A stretch of 64,000 nt of DNA from Paenibacillus sp. FSL R10-2734 (GTDB taxonomy: Bacteria > Bacillota > Bacilli > Paenibacillales > Paenibacillaceae). The stretch is taken from positions 4,650,001 through 4,714,000 of the forward strand of contig NZ_CP150170.1 of assembly GCF_037963865.1 (NCBI RefSeq), written 5' to 3'. Position numbers and translations under genes: made by a program. Of this stretch, positions 36,019 to 43,674 are shown in pieces; the first letter of the stretch is position 1, and each line of letters opens with the position of its first letter. The notes under the pieces are model-generated. The model had not been told where the DNA came from. It made no database searches and was given only the letters and a program-made list of their open reading frames with translations.

Positions 36019-37045
36019 CCGGCAGTTCCTCCATATACTTCAACGCCTCATCCAGTGTAGATACCGGCACCAGCTTCATCGATGTGCCGATTTTATCAGC
36101 CTTTGTTTTAGCTTCTTCATAATTTTTGATCGGCACGAAAAAAACCTCCGCCCCTTCTTTATCCGCCGCAACAATCTTATGCTTCACTCCACCGATTGCG
36201 CCTACCACACCTTCAGCGTTTATGGTGCCAGTGCCAGCGACTCTGTGACCTTTTGTCAAATCACCAGGAGTAAGACGGTTGTAAATTTCCATAGTGAACA
36301 TTAGCCCTGCCGAAGGTCCGCCAACATTCGTATCCACAAAGCTGACGCCTTTTCCTTCTTCTTTAGGCTTTACCTTTTGGACAGCAGCAATTGTGACTCC
36401 GAAACCAGGTCGAACCGCAGTACCCTCTTTATCTTTGATCTCGACCAGTGTCACTTGCTCCTTAACTTCCTTACCATTTCTTTGCAAAACAACGGCGACC
36501 TGATCACCGATTTTTTTAGTTGAAAGTAAAGCGGAAAGCGCTTCTGGATCAGCTACTTTCTGTCCTTCTACAGTTATGATTCTGTCACCCGGCTGGAATT
36601 GACCTTTATTACTTGCAACCGGAACCGAAAAAACATACAAATAATCCACTACATCCTCATATGGGATTCCCGCTGCGTGATAAGCCGCCTGAACGGAGTA
36701 AGATTGCGAGCTATTCATATAAAAAACCTGCTCAGCAGCATACTCGTCCTCGGACTTATCTCCTAGCCGAGTTTCTTTCCGTACAACCTCTGAATTGGAA
36801 TTAAAAACTGAGGCGACCAGTAAAGCCACATTAGCGTAACTAGCGGATACCGTAGTCATCATGAAGGTCCCTTCTTCAGCTGGATCAGCATTCTCCACTT
36901 TAATCATAGGAGCAACCTCAGATGCACTACCCGGCTGATATACAATATATGGAGTGTTCATAAAAACAAATACATACACGATAACTACAAACGTAAAGAG
37001 GTAGGCTGTGGCGCGGAATCCCGGCCGATGCTTCAGTTGCTTCAC
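36008..37045 (-). CDS. sepM: SepM/YlbL-type PDZ serine protease
   Basis: 345 residues from a GTG at 37045 preceded by GGGAAG; a TTG at 37099 is possible but would add an atypical cysteine-containing extension. There is one N-terminal membrane anchor (ATAYLFTFVVIVYVFVFM), then a PDZ domain (about residues 110-215, QFQPGDRIITVEGQKV) and a Lon-like protease domain with catalytic Ser in NVGGPSAGLMF (about 245) and Lys in AIGGVKHKIVAA (about 288). The family processes peptides at the outer face of the membrane: in B. subtilis it degrades the YneA division inhibitor, in streptococci it matures competence peptide. Confidence 0.9.
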   Translation of the reverse strand: MKQLKHRPGFRATAYLFTFVVIVYVFVFMNTPYIVYQPGSASEVAPMIKVENADPAEEGTFMMTTVSASYANVALLVASVFNSNSEVVRKETRLGDKSEDEYAAEQVFYMNSSQSYSVQAAYHAAGIPYEDVVDYLYVFSVPVASNKGQFQPGDRIITVEGQKVADPEALSALLSTKKIGDQVAVVLQRNGKEVKEQVTLVEIKDKEGTAVRPGFGVTIAAVQKVKPKEEGKGVSFVDTNVGGPSAGLMFTMEIYNRLTPGDLTKGHRVAGTGTINAEGVVGAIGGVKHKIVAADKEGAEVFFVPIKNYEEAKTKADKIGTSMKLVPVSTLDEALKYMEELPVKP

Positions 37046-37197
37046 TGCTCTTCCCTTCTTTCCCACGGCACATTTAGGACATGAATGTTTGAACTTCAAT
37101 ACCGCTTCGACTAGTGGTTTGGCATGATGGTTGTCTACTCTGCATAAATTGATAACACATCTGCTATGCCTTAAGTTATGAAGAGGTGATTCTAGAA

Positions 37198-38424
37198 ATG
37201 AACAATATTAAAATACGCCGGATAGCTAGTCGCTCCACACCTTTTCTATCCGGGGCGATCGCAATTCTGTTAGCCATTGCAATCATCATCTCACCAGAGA
37301 GCTCTTTTGAGGCTTCTCTCCAAGGATTAAAGCTCTGGTGGACACTCGTATTCCCTGCACTGCTCCCCTTCCTGATGCTGTCAGAGATGCTAACCGCCTC
37401 GGGCTTCGTGCATGGTTTCGGAGTTCTCCTAGAACCTTTGATGAAAAAGGTCTTTCGACTTCCCGGCGCTAGTGGCTGGACTTTGGCGCTTGGTATTACC
37501 GCTGGATTCCCTGGTGGGGCCGGAGGCGTAATGCAGCTTCATAAGCAGGGCAGCATTTCGGACAAGGAAGCCGCTCGTCTTGCCTCCCTTACGCATTTCG
37601 CAAGCCCAGTAACCCTACTCATTGTGATTGGTGTAGCTTTTCTACATAGTCCATCAGCAGGCTACTTCCTACTTGCTATCCATTGGATTTCAGGACTTCT
37701 GGCCAGTTACACAGATGTTCTGTTAAATGGCCGGATAGACAATCCACAGCCTACTGTAAAGAAAAGCACGAATACCAAACGACCTTCTTTATATAGTCGT
37801 GTCCAGCTTGCAGCTACTGAAGCCAGATCAAGAGACGGCCGAAGCTTCGGCAAGCTTCTTGGGGAGTCGGTAGCTACAGCCGTGCAAAATTTGATGGTTG
37901 TGGGCGGTTACATGATCATGTTCGCTGTAGTCATCAATATCATCTCTGCTGTGCTTCCTGCGTTGCCGACCGCTCTGCCAGCAAGCTTGCTGGAGATTCA
38001 TTTAGGAGCCGACGCCATAAGCAAAGGGCTCACGAACATCGGAGCCGGATCATCAGGAGTGCTAGGCATCGCCTTACTATCTGCTGCACTAGGTTGGAGC
38101 GGGCTCTGCGCCCAGCTACAGGTACTAACCCTGCTTAAACAAGCAGGGGTCCGATTCCTCCCCTATGCTAAGGTTCGCCTGATGCACGGAGCCTATGCTT
38201 TTTTATTAACACTACTGCTATGGAAACCGCTGTTGACTATAAGTGAAGCTGCTTTGCCTGCTCTTGCTGATTCACAATCCACACCAAACAGAACCATTAA
38301 TGTAACTTCCATATGGAGCTCTTTTCCACAATTACTCAGTCTGCAGTCTCTTCTACTCATCATCCTACTAGCATTATCCGCAGCAATATATCTCGTTAGT
38401 GCTTTTCGCCATCGACTCGATTAA
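37198..38424 (+). CDS. ylbJ: Sporulation integral membrane protein YlbJ
   Basis: 408 residues from the ATG at 37198; GAGGTG lies upstream. About eight hydrophobic spans, with the nucleoside-recognition (Gate) type motif GITAGFPGGAGGVMQL and the ASLTHFASPVTLLIVIG helix. YlbJ is needed for spore cortex formation in Bacillus and is made in the mother cell. It starts divergently from sepM and ends 29 bases inside the convergent coaD gene. Confidence 0.92.
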   Translation: MNNIKIRRIASRSTPFLSGAIAILLAIAIIISPESSFEASLQGLKLWWTLVFPALLPFLMLSEMLTASGFVHGFGVLLEPLMKKVFRLPGASGWTLALGITAGFPGGAGGVMQLHKQGSISDKEAARLASLTHFASPVTLLIVIGVAFLHSPSAGYFLLAIHWISGLLASYTDVLLNGRIDNPQPTVKKSTNTKRPSLYSRVQLAATEARSRDGRSFGKLLGESVATAVQNLMVVGGYMIMFAVVINIISAVLPALPTALPASLLEIHLGADAISKGLTNIGAGSSGVLGIALLSAALGWSGLCAQLQVLTLLKQAGVRFLPYAKVRLMHGAYAFLLTLLLWKPLLTISEAALPALADSQSTPNRTINVTSIWSSFPQLLSLQSLLLIILLALSAAIYLVSAFRHRLD

Positions 38425-38914
38425 ATTTAAGCTTCATCGCTTGTTCCACCTCTGGCGTCACGAAGTCTGACACATTCCCACCGAAATGGGCAATTTCTTT
38501 TACAACGCTGGAGCTTAAATAGGAATACTTCGGATTAGTCATCATAAAAATCGTTTCCGCGTCTGGATCTAGGCTATGGTTGATGGATGCATTTTGCAGT
38601 TCATATTCAAAGTCAGTTACAGTACGAATACCACGAACAATGACTTGAGCATCTTTTTGACGAACATAATTGACTAGCAGATCCCGAAAGCTGTCGATTT
38701 CCACATTTGGAATGTCAGCCGTTGCCTGTCTTAAAAGCTCTGTTCGCTCTTCTACAGTAAACAGCGGATTCTTACTCAAATTATTTAGCACCGTTACGAT
38801 TAAACGGTCGAATTGCTTGGATGCGCGCCGAATAATATCCATATGTCCCATAGTCACGGGATCAAAAGTGCCTGGATAGATCGCGACACGTTCTTTTCTA
38901 ATTTGCAGACTCAT
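38396..38914 (-). CDS. coaD: Phosphopantetheine adenylyltransferase
   Basis: 172 residues. Nucleotidyltransferase motif YPGTFDPVTMGHMDII (about residues 13-28, with TxGH), VRGIRTVTDFEYE and YLSSSVVKEIA. It converts 4'-phosphopantetheine and ATP to dephospho-CoA. It overlaps rsmD by 17 bases and the end of ylbJ by 29 bases. Confidence 0.95.
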   Translation of the reverse strand: MSLQIRKERVAIYPGTFDPVTMGHMDIIRRASKQFDRLIVTVLNNLSKNPLFTVEERTELLRQATADIPNVEIDSFRDLLVNYVRQKDAQVIVRGIRTVTDFEYELQNASINHSLDPDAETIFMMTNPKYSYLSSSVVKEIAHFGGNVSDFVTPEVEQAMKLKFNRVDGEKH

Positions 38915-39512
38915 TCTCTACCTCCTCACCAGTCTCGCCGTCCTCTGAAGGATCAGCTTCATACTGATAAATAGAAATTGTCGTTTCTCCGTATACGGCC
39001 TGACGCAGCCTATAAAATCCTGGGATGTTCTCAGGATAGGCATAACTTGATTCGTGCTCCAGTACAATGATTGCGTCCTCTTGCAGCATTCCTTTTTCTA
39101 CCATAGACAGCATCAGCTCATCTCCGTGCTTCAATCGGTAGGGAGGGTCTAAAAAGACTAAATCAAAAACACGTCCCCGCTTCTCCAATGCACTGAGCGC
39201 TCTCCCTGCTTCATTTCGGTACACTTGCGCACGTGCTTCAAGATTAGTCGCTTTTAAATTCGCGCGGATCGTGTCGATACTTTTAGGATCCATATCTACA
39301 AATACGGCACTTTCCATTCCTCTGCTTAAAGCTTCGATACCCAGACCACCTGTACCTGCGAACAAGTCCAGCACTGCTCCACCTTCGAAATATGGACCTA
39401 TCATGCTGAACACTGCTTCCTTCACCTTATCGGTTGTAGGTCTTGTCCCACTTCCTGGCACACTCTTTAGCGGCCTTCCTTTTGCGCTTCCTGATACCAC
39501 TCTCACCGTCAA
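38898..39512 (-). CDS. rsmD: 16S rRNA (guanine-966 N2)-methyltransferase
   Basis: 204 residues. It has the AdoMet site VLDLFAGTGGLGIEALSRG (about residues 47-65), the acidic VFVDMDPKSI, the catalytic FLDPPY (about 121-126), and the N-terminal VSGSAKGRPLKSV with TRPTTDKVKEAVF. It methylates G966 of 16S rRNA. It is translationally coupled with coaD, as in most Bacilli. Confidence 0.95.
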   Translation of the reverse strand: MTVRVVSGSAKGRPLKSVPGSGTRPTTDKVKEAVFSMIGPYFEGGAVLDLFAGTGGLGIEALSRGMESAVFVDMDPKSIDTIRANLKATNLEARAQVYRNEAGRALSALEKRGRVFDLVFLDPPYRLKHGDELMLSMVEKGMLQEDAIIVLEHESSYAYPENIPGFYRLRQAVYGETTISIYQYEADPSEDGETGEEVENESAN

Positions 39513-39842
39513 TCACCCGCTCTATGTCTCTGTTTGTTATACCCAAAAAGGCATAAGTCCACGCTTATCGTAACACATTTGCGCGATGAAATAAAAAGTT
39601 TGTCTAGATATGAAAAATGGACGAATGAAGACTATTCCGATAAATTAGTCTCCATTATGTATAAGACTGGACTTCCAGGGACATCATGTAATTATCGACA
39701 CCACAAATGTCGTAGACAACCGCGGAGCAGGCTTACGTTTCCCCATAAGCTCTTCGTCCGGTTTCTCCTCTCCCATGAAAGGGGCCCTAGAGATAGGGCC
39801 CCGAATTTATGTTTATAAAGCCTTATGTAGCAAGAAATCATG
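39513..39842. other. Gene-free stretch with one strong hairpin
   Basis: Upstream region of rsmD. At 39779-39802 a perfect stem GGGGCCCTA/TAGGGCCCC with a GAGA-type loop lies just downstream of the 38-residue frame on the minus strand; no long U-run follows, so termination is uncertain. Nothing else is recognised. Confidence 0.55.
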
Positions 39843-39959
39843 TCATTTCCACGATTCGGGTAGTAGCCCCGGCCAAAAATAATACAATTCACTATCGGAA
39901 GCCATCAGATCGTATGCTTGATCCTCGCAGTCTTTAGAATTCCCTGAACATCCGCTCAT
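39843..39959 (-). CDS. Possible small protein, 38 aa
   Basis: The ATG lies 1 base after the stop of the upstream membrane-protein gene. It encodes MSGCSGNSKDCEDQAYDLMA followed by an aromatic stretch ending PGLLPESWK. Two cysteines; no family recognised. The ribosome site is weak (GATGAATGA), so expression would depend on coupling to the upstream gene. Confidence 0.35.
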   Translation of the reverse strand: MSGCSGNSKDCEDQAYDLMASDSELYYFWPGLLPESWK

Positions 39960-39960
39960 T

Positions 39961-40413
39961 TCATTCATCTATATTTTCATCAGAACCTAATTCATCATCT
40001 ATTTGCTTTTGTCTTCTTTTGTTGATATTCCGTAACACAAAGTGTGCAAGAAAATAAACAATCGTAAAAGCAACAAAGATTAAAATAAGATTCCATACAT
40101 TTCTTTCACCCGCCAAAAATACCATCAACGAAACACAAATCCCGCCTGAAACAATACTGTTTAGGACCAGCCTTTTGTTTGAGTGACTTTGGGAAATATC
40201 AACACCATCAGACAAGTGCCTTATAGTTATATATATTCCAATACCAATTAGGCAGAAAAACTCAACTGCAAATTGTGCAAACGGAGCATTCATTATGAAT
40301 TGTTGAATCAAGATTGAAATCAGCAAACAATATACTAATATTTGAAAAGCATCGCTTTGAATCTTCCTTCTCTGAGATACAATTCGTTCATCATTGACTC
40401 TGCTGTTTCTCAT
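39961..40413 (-). CDS. DUF6773-like membrane protein, 150 aa
   Basis: I chose the ATG at 40413 (GGGAGG about 8 bases upstream), which overlaps the stop of the helix-turn-helix gene by one base (TAATG). About four hydrophobic spans: FQILVYCLLISILIQQFI, FAVEFFCLIGIGIYITI, LNSIVSGGICVSLMVFL, WNLILIFVAFTIVYFLAHFV, ending in a basic-acidic tail. Such proteins are commonly encoded immediately after a Xre-type regulator, as here. Function unknown; the family name is tentative. Confidence 0.72.
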   Translation of the reverse strand: MRNSRVNDERIVSQRRKIQSDAFQILVYCLLISILIQQFIMNAPFAQFAVEFFCLIGIGIYITIRHLSDGVDISQSHSNKRLVLNSIVSGGICVSLMVFLAGERNVWNLILIFVAFTIVYFLAHFVLRNINKRRQKQIDDELGSDENIDE

Positions 40414-40610
40414 TATTTTTCCTCCCAAAATAAATCGTTTAAAGTTTTACCGAGTGCTTGGCAAATTGCAACGCATAGATTTAGAGATGGATTATAATTA
40501 CCAGCTTCAATAAGTCCAATTGTTTGTCTTGTCACCCCAACAATGTTTGCCAAATCTTCTTGCTTCATATCGCACTCAATTCGGGCAATTTTCATTCGCT
40601 TGTTTTTCAT
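40413..40610 (-). CDS. Small Xre/Cro-type helix-turn-helix regulator
   Basis: 65 residues, one domain: MKIARIECDMKQEDLANIVG, then VTRQTIGLIEAGNYNPSLNL and CQALGKTLNDLFWEE. This is the YozG/YvaO-like solo regulator type that controls a downstream membrane-protein gene. A sigma-A promoter lies at 40633-40660. It overlaps the DUF6773-like gene by one base, giving coupled expression. Confidence 0.88.
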   Translation of the reverse strand: MKNKRMKIARIECDMKQEDLANIVGVTRQTIGLIEAGNYNPSLNLCVAICQALGKTLNDLFWEEK

Positions 40611-40632
40611 TGAATCCCTCCATATACTTCGA

Positions 40633-40660
40633 ATTATAATATATTTATTACATAATGCAA
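40633..40660 (-). promoter_or_regulatory. Promoter of the small HTH operon
   Basis: On the minus strand, -35 TTGCAT (40660-40655) and -10 TATAAT (40638-40633) are 16 bases apart. GCATTAT is repeated directly (GCATTATAT and GCATTATGT) across the -35 region, a possible operator for the HTH protein. The rest of 40611-40866 has no gene. Confidence 0.65.
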
Positions 40661-40866
40661 TTTATATAATGCATTTATTTGTGAATAATAAGCAAACTCG
40701 CCCAAAAGCCCTCGACCCTCGAATTTATGGAACGCCTTTCACCGTCTTTATTGGAACGCTCAGTGGCCGCTAGATAATATCCTTTAAGATGTATTCCATC
40801 ATCGGAATACTATCCCCCAACTGTCGAGGCACTGATTATTCCGCCACTCTTTATCAGCCTTCGAAG

Positions 40867-40916
40867 TAAAAAAGCCCACTTCTAGCACTAACGCTAGAAG
40901 CAGACCCCTTTTTTTA
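40867..40916. terminator. Bidirectional terminator after YjcZ-like copy 1
   Basis: CTTCTAGC with GCTAGAAG, 6-base loop, flanked by an A-run and eight T. It recurs after the other two copies. Confidence 0.85.
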
Positions 40917-40926
40917 ATAATAGGAT

Positions 40927-41022
40927 TTAGAATATGCAAGCACAGGAAATGATTACCAGCAAGATGAACAAAACTAAGATTGCACTTGTAGAAGTAAAAG
41001 CACCACCAACATGAGCACCCAT
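40927..41022 (-). CDS. YjcZ-like sporulation peptide, copy 1, 31 aa
   Basis: The ATG has GGAGGAGG 7 bases upstream, an ideal site. The product starts MGAHVGGAFTSTSAILVLFI and ends IISCACIF: a short glycine-containing head and one membrane span, as in the YjcZ family of small Bacillus spore proteins. The assignment rests on pattern similarity. It is the last of three tandem copies on the minus strand, each with its own terminator. Confidence 0.72.
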   Translation of the reverse strand: MGAHVGGAFTSTSAILVLFILLVIISCACIF

Positions 41023-41142
41023 GTGAAGACCTCCTCCATTGTTTAGAATACACCACAGGATATGTATTAACCCTTCCGGAAGATTGGGCAATCGGTTAAA
41101 AAATAACCCACTGGGCAACCAGCGAGGTTAATGGCTCTACGC

Positions 41143-41223
41143 TTAGTCAGAAACTAAAATGCTGTCGAAGCTCTCTGGACCTACACGTACCGTTCCATCT
41201 GTAGCATGAATCGATGTAACAAA
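41143..41223 (-). pseudogene. C-terminal stub of a 41859-type gene, copy 1
   Basis: It translates to DGTVRVGPESFDSILVSD and a stop, matching the end of the 140-residue gene at 41859, but the preceding residues (FVTSIHAT) differ and there is no start. It is part of the repeated unit. Confidence 0.75.
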
Positions 41224-41228
41224 ATAAA

Positions 41229-41277
41229 AAAAGCCCACTACTAGCATTAATGCTAGTAGCAGACCCTTTTTTTATAA
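41229..41277. terminator. Bidirectional terminator after YjcZ-like copy 2
   Basis: CTACTAGC with GCTAGTAG: compared with copies 1 and 3 (CTTCTAGC/GCTAGAAG), both arms changed, preserving the pair. It is flanked by an A-run and seven T. Confidence 0.85.
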
Positions 41278-41283
41278 TTGGAT

Positions 41284-41379
41284 TTAGAACATGCAAGCAC
41301 AAGAAATGATTACCAGCAAGATGAACAAAACTAAGATTGCACTTGTAGAAGTAAAAGCACCACCAACATGAGCACCCAT
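41284..41379 (-). CDS. YjcZ-like sporulation peptide, copy 2, 31 aa
   Basis: It is nearly identical to copy 1 in DNA and protein (ends CACMF). It has the same GGAGGAGG site and spacing. The start codon lies 357 bases from that of copy 1. Confidence 0.72.
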   Translation of the reverse strand: MGAHVGGAFTSTSAILVLFILLVIISCACMF

Positions 41380-41499
41380 GTGAAGACCTCCTCCATTGTT
41401 TAGAATACACCACAGGATATGTATTAACCCTTCCAGAAGATTGGGCAATCGGTTAAAAAATAACCCACTGGGCAACCAGCGAGGTTAATGGCTCTACGC

Positions 41500-41580
41500 T
41501 TAGTCAGAAACTAAAATGCCGTCGAAGCTCTCTGGACCTACACGTACCGTTCCATCTGTAGCATGAATCGATGTAACAAA
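41500..41580 (-). pseudogene. C-terminal stub of a 41859-type gene, copy 2
   Basis: Same as 41143-41223, with one base difference in the visible part. It ends in the same DGTVRVGPESFDGILVSD-type tail and stop. Confidence 0.75.
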
Positions 41581-41581
41581 A

Positions 41582-41630
41582 TAAAAAAAAGTCCACTTCT
41601 AGCACTAATGCTAGAAGCAGACCTTTTTTT
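41582..41630. terminator. Bidirectional terminator after YjcZ-like copy 3
   Basis: CTTCTAGC with GCTAGAAG and a 6-base loop, between an A-run and eight T. Confidence 0.85.
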
Positions 41631-41643
41631 TATATATTAGGCT

Positions 41644-41739
41644 CTAGAACATACATGCACAAGAAATAATTACTAACAAAATGAACAAAACTAAAATTGC
41701 ACTTGTAGAAGTAAAAGCACCACCAACATGAGCACCCAT
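41644..41739 (-). CDS. YjcZ-like sporulation peptide, copy 3, 31 aa
   Basis: The most diverged in DNA (synonymous changes, TAG stop), yet the protein matches copy 2 exactly, which argues for selection on the product. Same GGAGGAGG site. It lies downstream of the intact 41859 gene, so this is probably the ancestral arrangement. Confidence 0.74.
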   Translation of the reverse strand: MGAHVGGAFTSTSAILVLFILLVIISCACMF

Positions 41740-41858
41740 GTGAAGACCTCCTCCATTGTTTAGAATACACCACAAGATATGTATTAAGCCCCCTGTAAGA
41801 TTGGGCGATACGTTAAAAATATAACCCCGCCAACTGCGCGAGGTTAGTGTAGAGATGT

Positions 41859-42281
41859 CTAATCAGAAACTAAAATACCGTCAAAGCTTTCTGGACCCAC
41901 ACGTACCGTCCCAAGAAGATTAGAAGATACAAATGCTGTATAAGTGAGTTGAGGTGTGATTGCAGGTAAGAAATCTGCTGCCGAAAAGGTTATTACTTGC
42001 GGCGCCAATATACTAAGACCAAAAGTTGAAGTAGCAGAATACACACGTGGATCCGTAGGTAAGGTTCCTCTTACAATCGTAATTGTAATACCTACTAATG
42101 CCAACGGAAGGGTAACAGATATTGTACCTTTAAGCAACACACGTGGATTCGTAGTCACTCCAGCTGTTATCAGACCAATTTGTCCAAATAATTGTGGCGT
42201 GTTTATGAAAGTAATCGGAATAGAGATCGAGTTGGCGAGACTGGCATTTTGTGATGTTCTAGCGTCAAGATAAGTTCCCAA
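41859..42281 (-). CDS. Unknown protein, possibly spore-surface beta-sandwich, 140 aa
   Basis: I chose a TTG at 42281 because AAAGGAGG lies 7 bases upstream; the ATG at 42305 has no site. The product starts MGTYLDARTSQNASLANSIS and alternates short hydrophobic strands with polar turns (PITFINTPQLFGQIGLITAG, ISVTLPLALVGITITIVRGT, LTYTAFVSS), suggesting an all-beta fold with no signal peptide. It ends GTVRVGPESFDGILVSD. I do not recognise the family with certainty; a coat or exosporium role is inferred from the neighbouring YjcZ-like genes. Two truncated copies of its end occur downstream. Confidence 0.68.
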   Translation of the reverse strand: MGTYLDARTSQNASLANSISIPITFINTPQLFGQIGLITAGVTTNPRVLLKGTISVTLPLALVGITITIVRGTLPTDPRVYSATSTFGLSILAPQVITFSAADFLPAITPQLTYTAFVSSNLLGTVRVGPESFDGILVSD

Positions 42282-42391
42282 AGTTACACCTCCTTTCTTG
42301 TTCATACGATAGTATATTAATCAACTCGATAGAGTGCGTAGTCATTTCAACAGTGAGAAAGGATTGTTTTTAAGAACAAATAAGGCCGAAT

Positions 42392-42676
42392 CTATTTATC
42401 GTCTTTTTTTGTCCCTTCCCTTTTGTTAAAAGCAAGCTCGAATAATCCCGTCGCCGAAAGTCCCGCAAGCCCTCCAGCCCAAAGCCGCAGGATAAGGTTC
42501 ATATCGGTGAACGGATAGGCAACTGCCCCAACCAGCAAGCCAATAGCTAATCCAACAACCGGTACAATGTTCCGCGGAATATTCACGCTATTCTTCACAA
42601 GTTGTACGAGCGCCATTACAAAAACAGCCAGCACGGAAGCAAAGGCAAGCACACTGTTGAGAGCATCATTATACAT
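42392..42676 (-). CDS. Phage-type holin
   Basis: 94 residues with three hydrophobic segments (SVLAFASVLAVFVMALVQLV, IVPVVGLAIGLLVGAVAYPF, LRLWAGGLAGLSATGLFEL) and a charged C-terminus (NKREGTKKDDK), the layout of A118-type holins. AGGGAGG lies before the ATG. It lies 20 bases downstream of a muramidase-type gene. Holins form membrane lesions that release lysins. No other phage genes are nearby, so this is a stand-alone cassette. Confidence 0.83.
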   Translation of the reverse strand: MYNDALNSVLAFASVLAVFVMALVQLVKNSVNIPRNIVPVVGLAIGLLVGAVAYPFTDMNLILRLWAGGLAGLSATGLFELAFNKREGTKKDDK

Positions 42677-42696
42677 AGTGTCTATCCCTCCCTATT

Positions 42697-43506
42697 TCAT
42701 TTTCCACTACCTGTAACAAGTAAGCCTGCACGGTTAAGCACGGTTAATATACGATAGAAGTCATAGCTGCCACCTGATGGCGTGTCTAGCAGCCCCGCAG
42801 CACTTGCTGCCTTTACAGCCGCTTCAGCCCATGTCGGTACATTCATCACAGTACGACCTTCAATTAAAGTCACCCGATCCGAAAGCTTAGCAATCGACTG
42901 ACCTTGTTCCTGCACACCCGTCTTTAGCGTATCCTTGCTATCCGTAAGGCTTACTATAAGGGCACGCAGTTCCTTTATTTCTGTTTCCAAAAGAACCAGC
43001 TTTTGTTTATCCTCTGCCGACATTTCGTCATCTCCTTCCTTGATGTCTTCATCATATAAATACAGATTATAAGTATTCATTATCTGGATAAGCTTTGCCG
43101 CATAGTTAGGGTCAGTAGCATAGCCAGCGGCAGCAATTTCATGTGCAGCTACCTTGCCACTCGCACCAAGTACTTTGCTGTAAAGGTTACGATTCCACGA
43201 AACACCATTCATAATTAACGCGGAATGATCCGCGATAGATTCTCCCCAGTTGTTATAAGCCCGAAAAGGAGCTTCTACTTTAACTGCTTTACCATTAACA
43301 TATTCAGTAGTTTGCACAGTAATACTGCCTGCTGGTCCGCTACCTTTAATTCCAAACAAATTGTTTGCTTTAACAGTCAACCCGCTACTGCCCCAACCCG
43401 ATTCCAGAGCCGCCTGAGCTATCGTTAGTGATGCCGGAACCTTACTAATCTGCATGTCCTTCACAGCAAAATTAGCAATCTTCGCTATGAACCCAGTCTC
43501 CGTCAT
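42697..43506 (-). CDS. Glucosaminidase-domain cell-wall hydrolase
   Basis: 269 residues. Residues 1-150 form a FlgJ/LytG-type N-acetylglucosaminidase domain (SLTIAQAALESGWGSSGLTV with the catalytic Glu, KANNLFGIKGSG, FRAYNNWGESIADHSALI, GYATDPNYAAKLIQIMNTYN). A coiled-coil linker follows (about 160-220, SAEDKQKLVLLETEIKEL), then a C-terminal tail like those of Paenibacillus phage lysins (PTWAEAAVKAASAAGLLDTP). There is no signal peptide, consistent with release by the adjacent holin. It cleaves glycan strands of peptidoglycan. Confidence 0.88.
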   Translation of the reverse strand: MTETGFIAKIANFAVKDMQISKVPASLTIAQAALESGWGSSGLTVKANNLFGIKGSGPAGSITVQTTEYVNGKAVKVEAPFRAYNNWGESIADHSALIMNGVSWNRNLYSKVLGASGKVAAHEIAAAGYATDPNYAAKLIQIMNTYNLYLYDEDIKEGDDEMSAEDKQKLVLLETEIKELRALIVSLTDSKDTLKTGVQEQGQSIAKLSDRVTLIEGRTVMNVPTWAEAAVKAASAAGLLDTPSGGSYDFYRILTVLNRAGLLVTGSGK

Positions 43507-43611
43507 TTCATCACATCCTCTCCCTCTATTAAATGCAGAGCATAATGAAATGATTGTGCTTATCCCCTATCAGCAGAGACTTTTTGCTAGATTCGCTTCC
43601 TAATTTACAAC

Positions 43612-43641
43612 AAAAAAAATACGCATTCTAAGAACACGTAT
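43612..43641 (-). terminator. Intrinsic terminator of the nir operon
   Basis: On the minus strand, ATACGTGTTC pairs with GAATGCGTAT (two G-U pairs) across a 3-base loop, followed by eight T. Confidence 0.82.
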
Positions 43642-43674
43642 CTCATTCACACTTATAAACACTATCAATCTCGT

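Noticed and set aside
40727..40770. Sequence GAACGCCTTTCACCGTCTTT resembling the start of the dispersed element
   Set aside because: Similarity is limited to about 25 bases with mismatches and lacks the second hairpin; could be chance.
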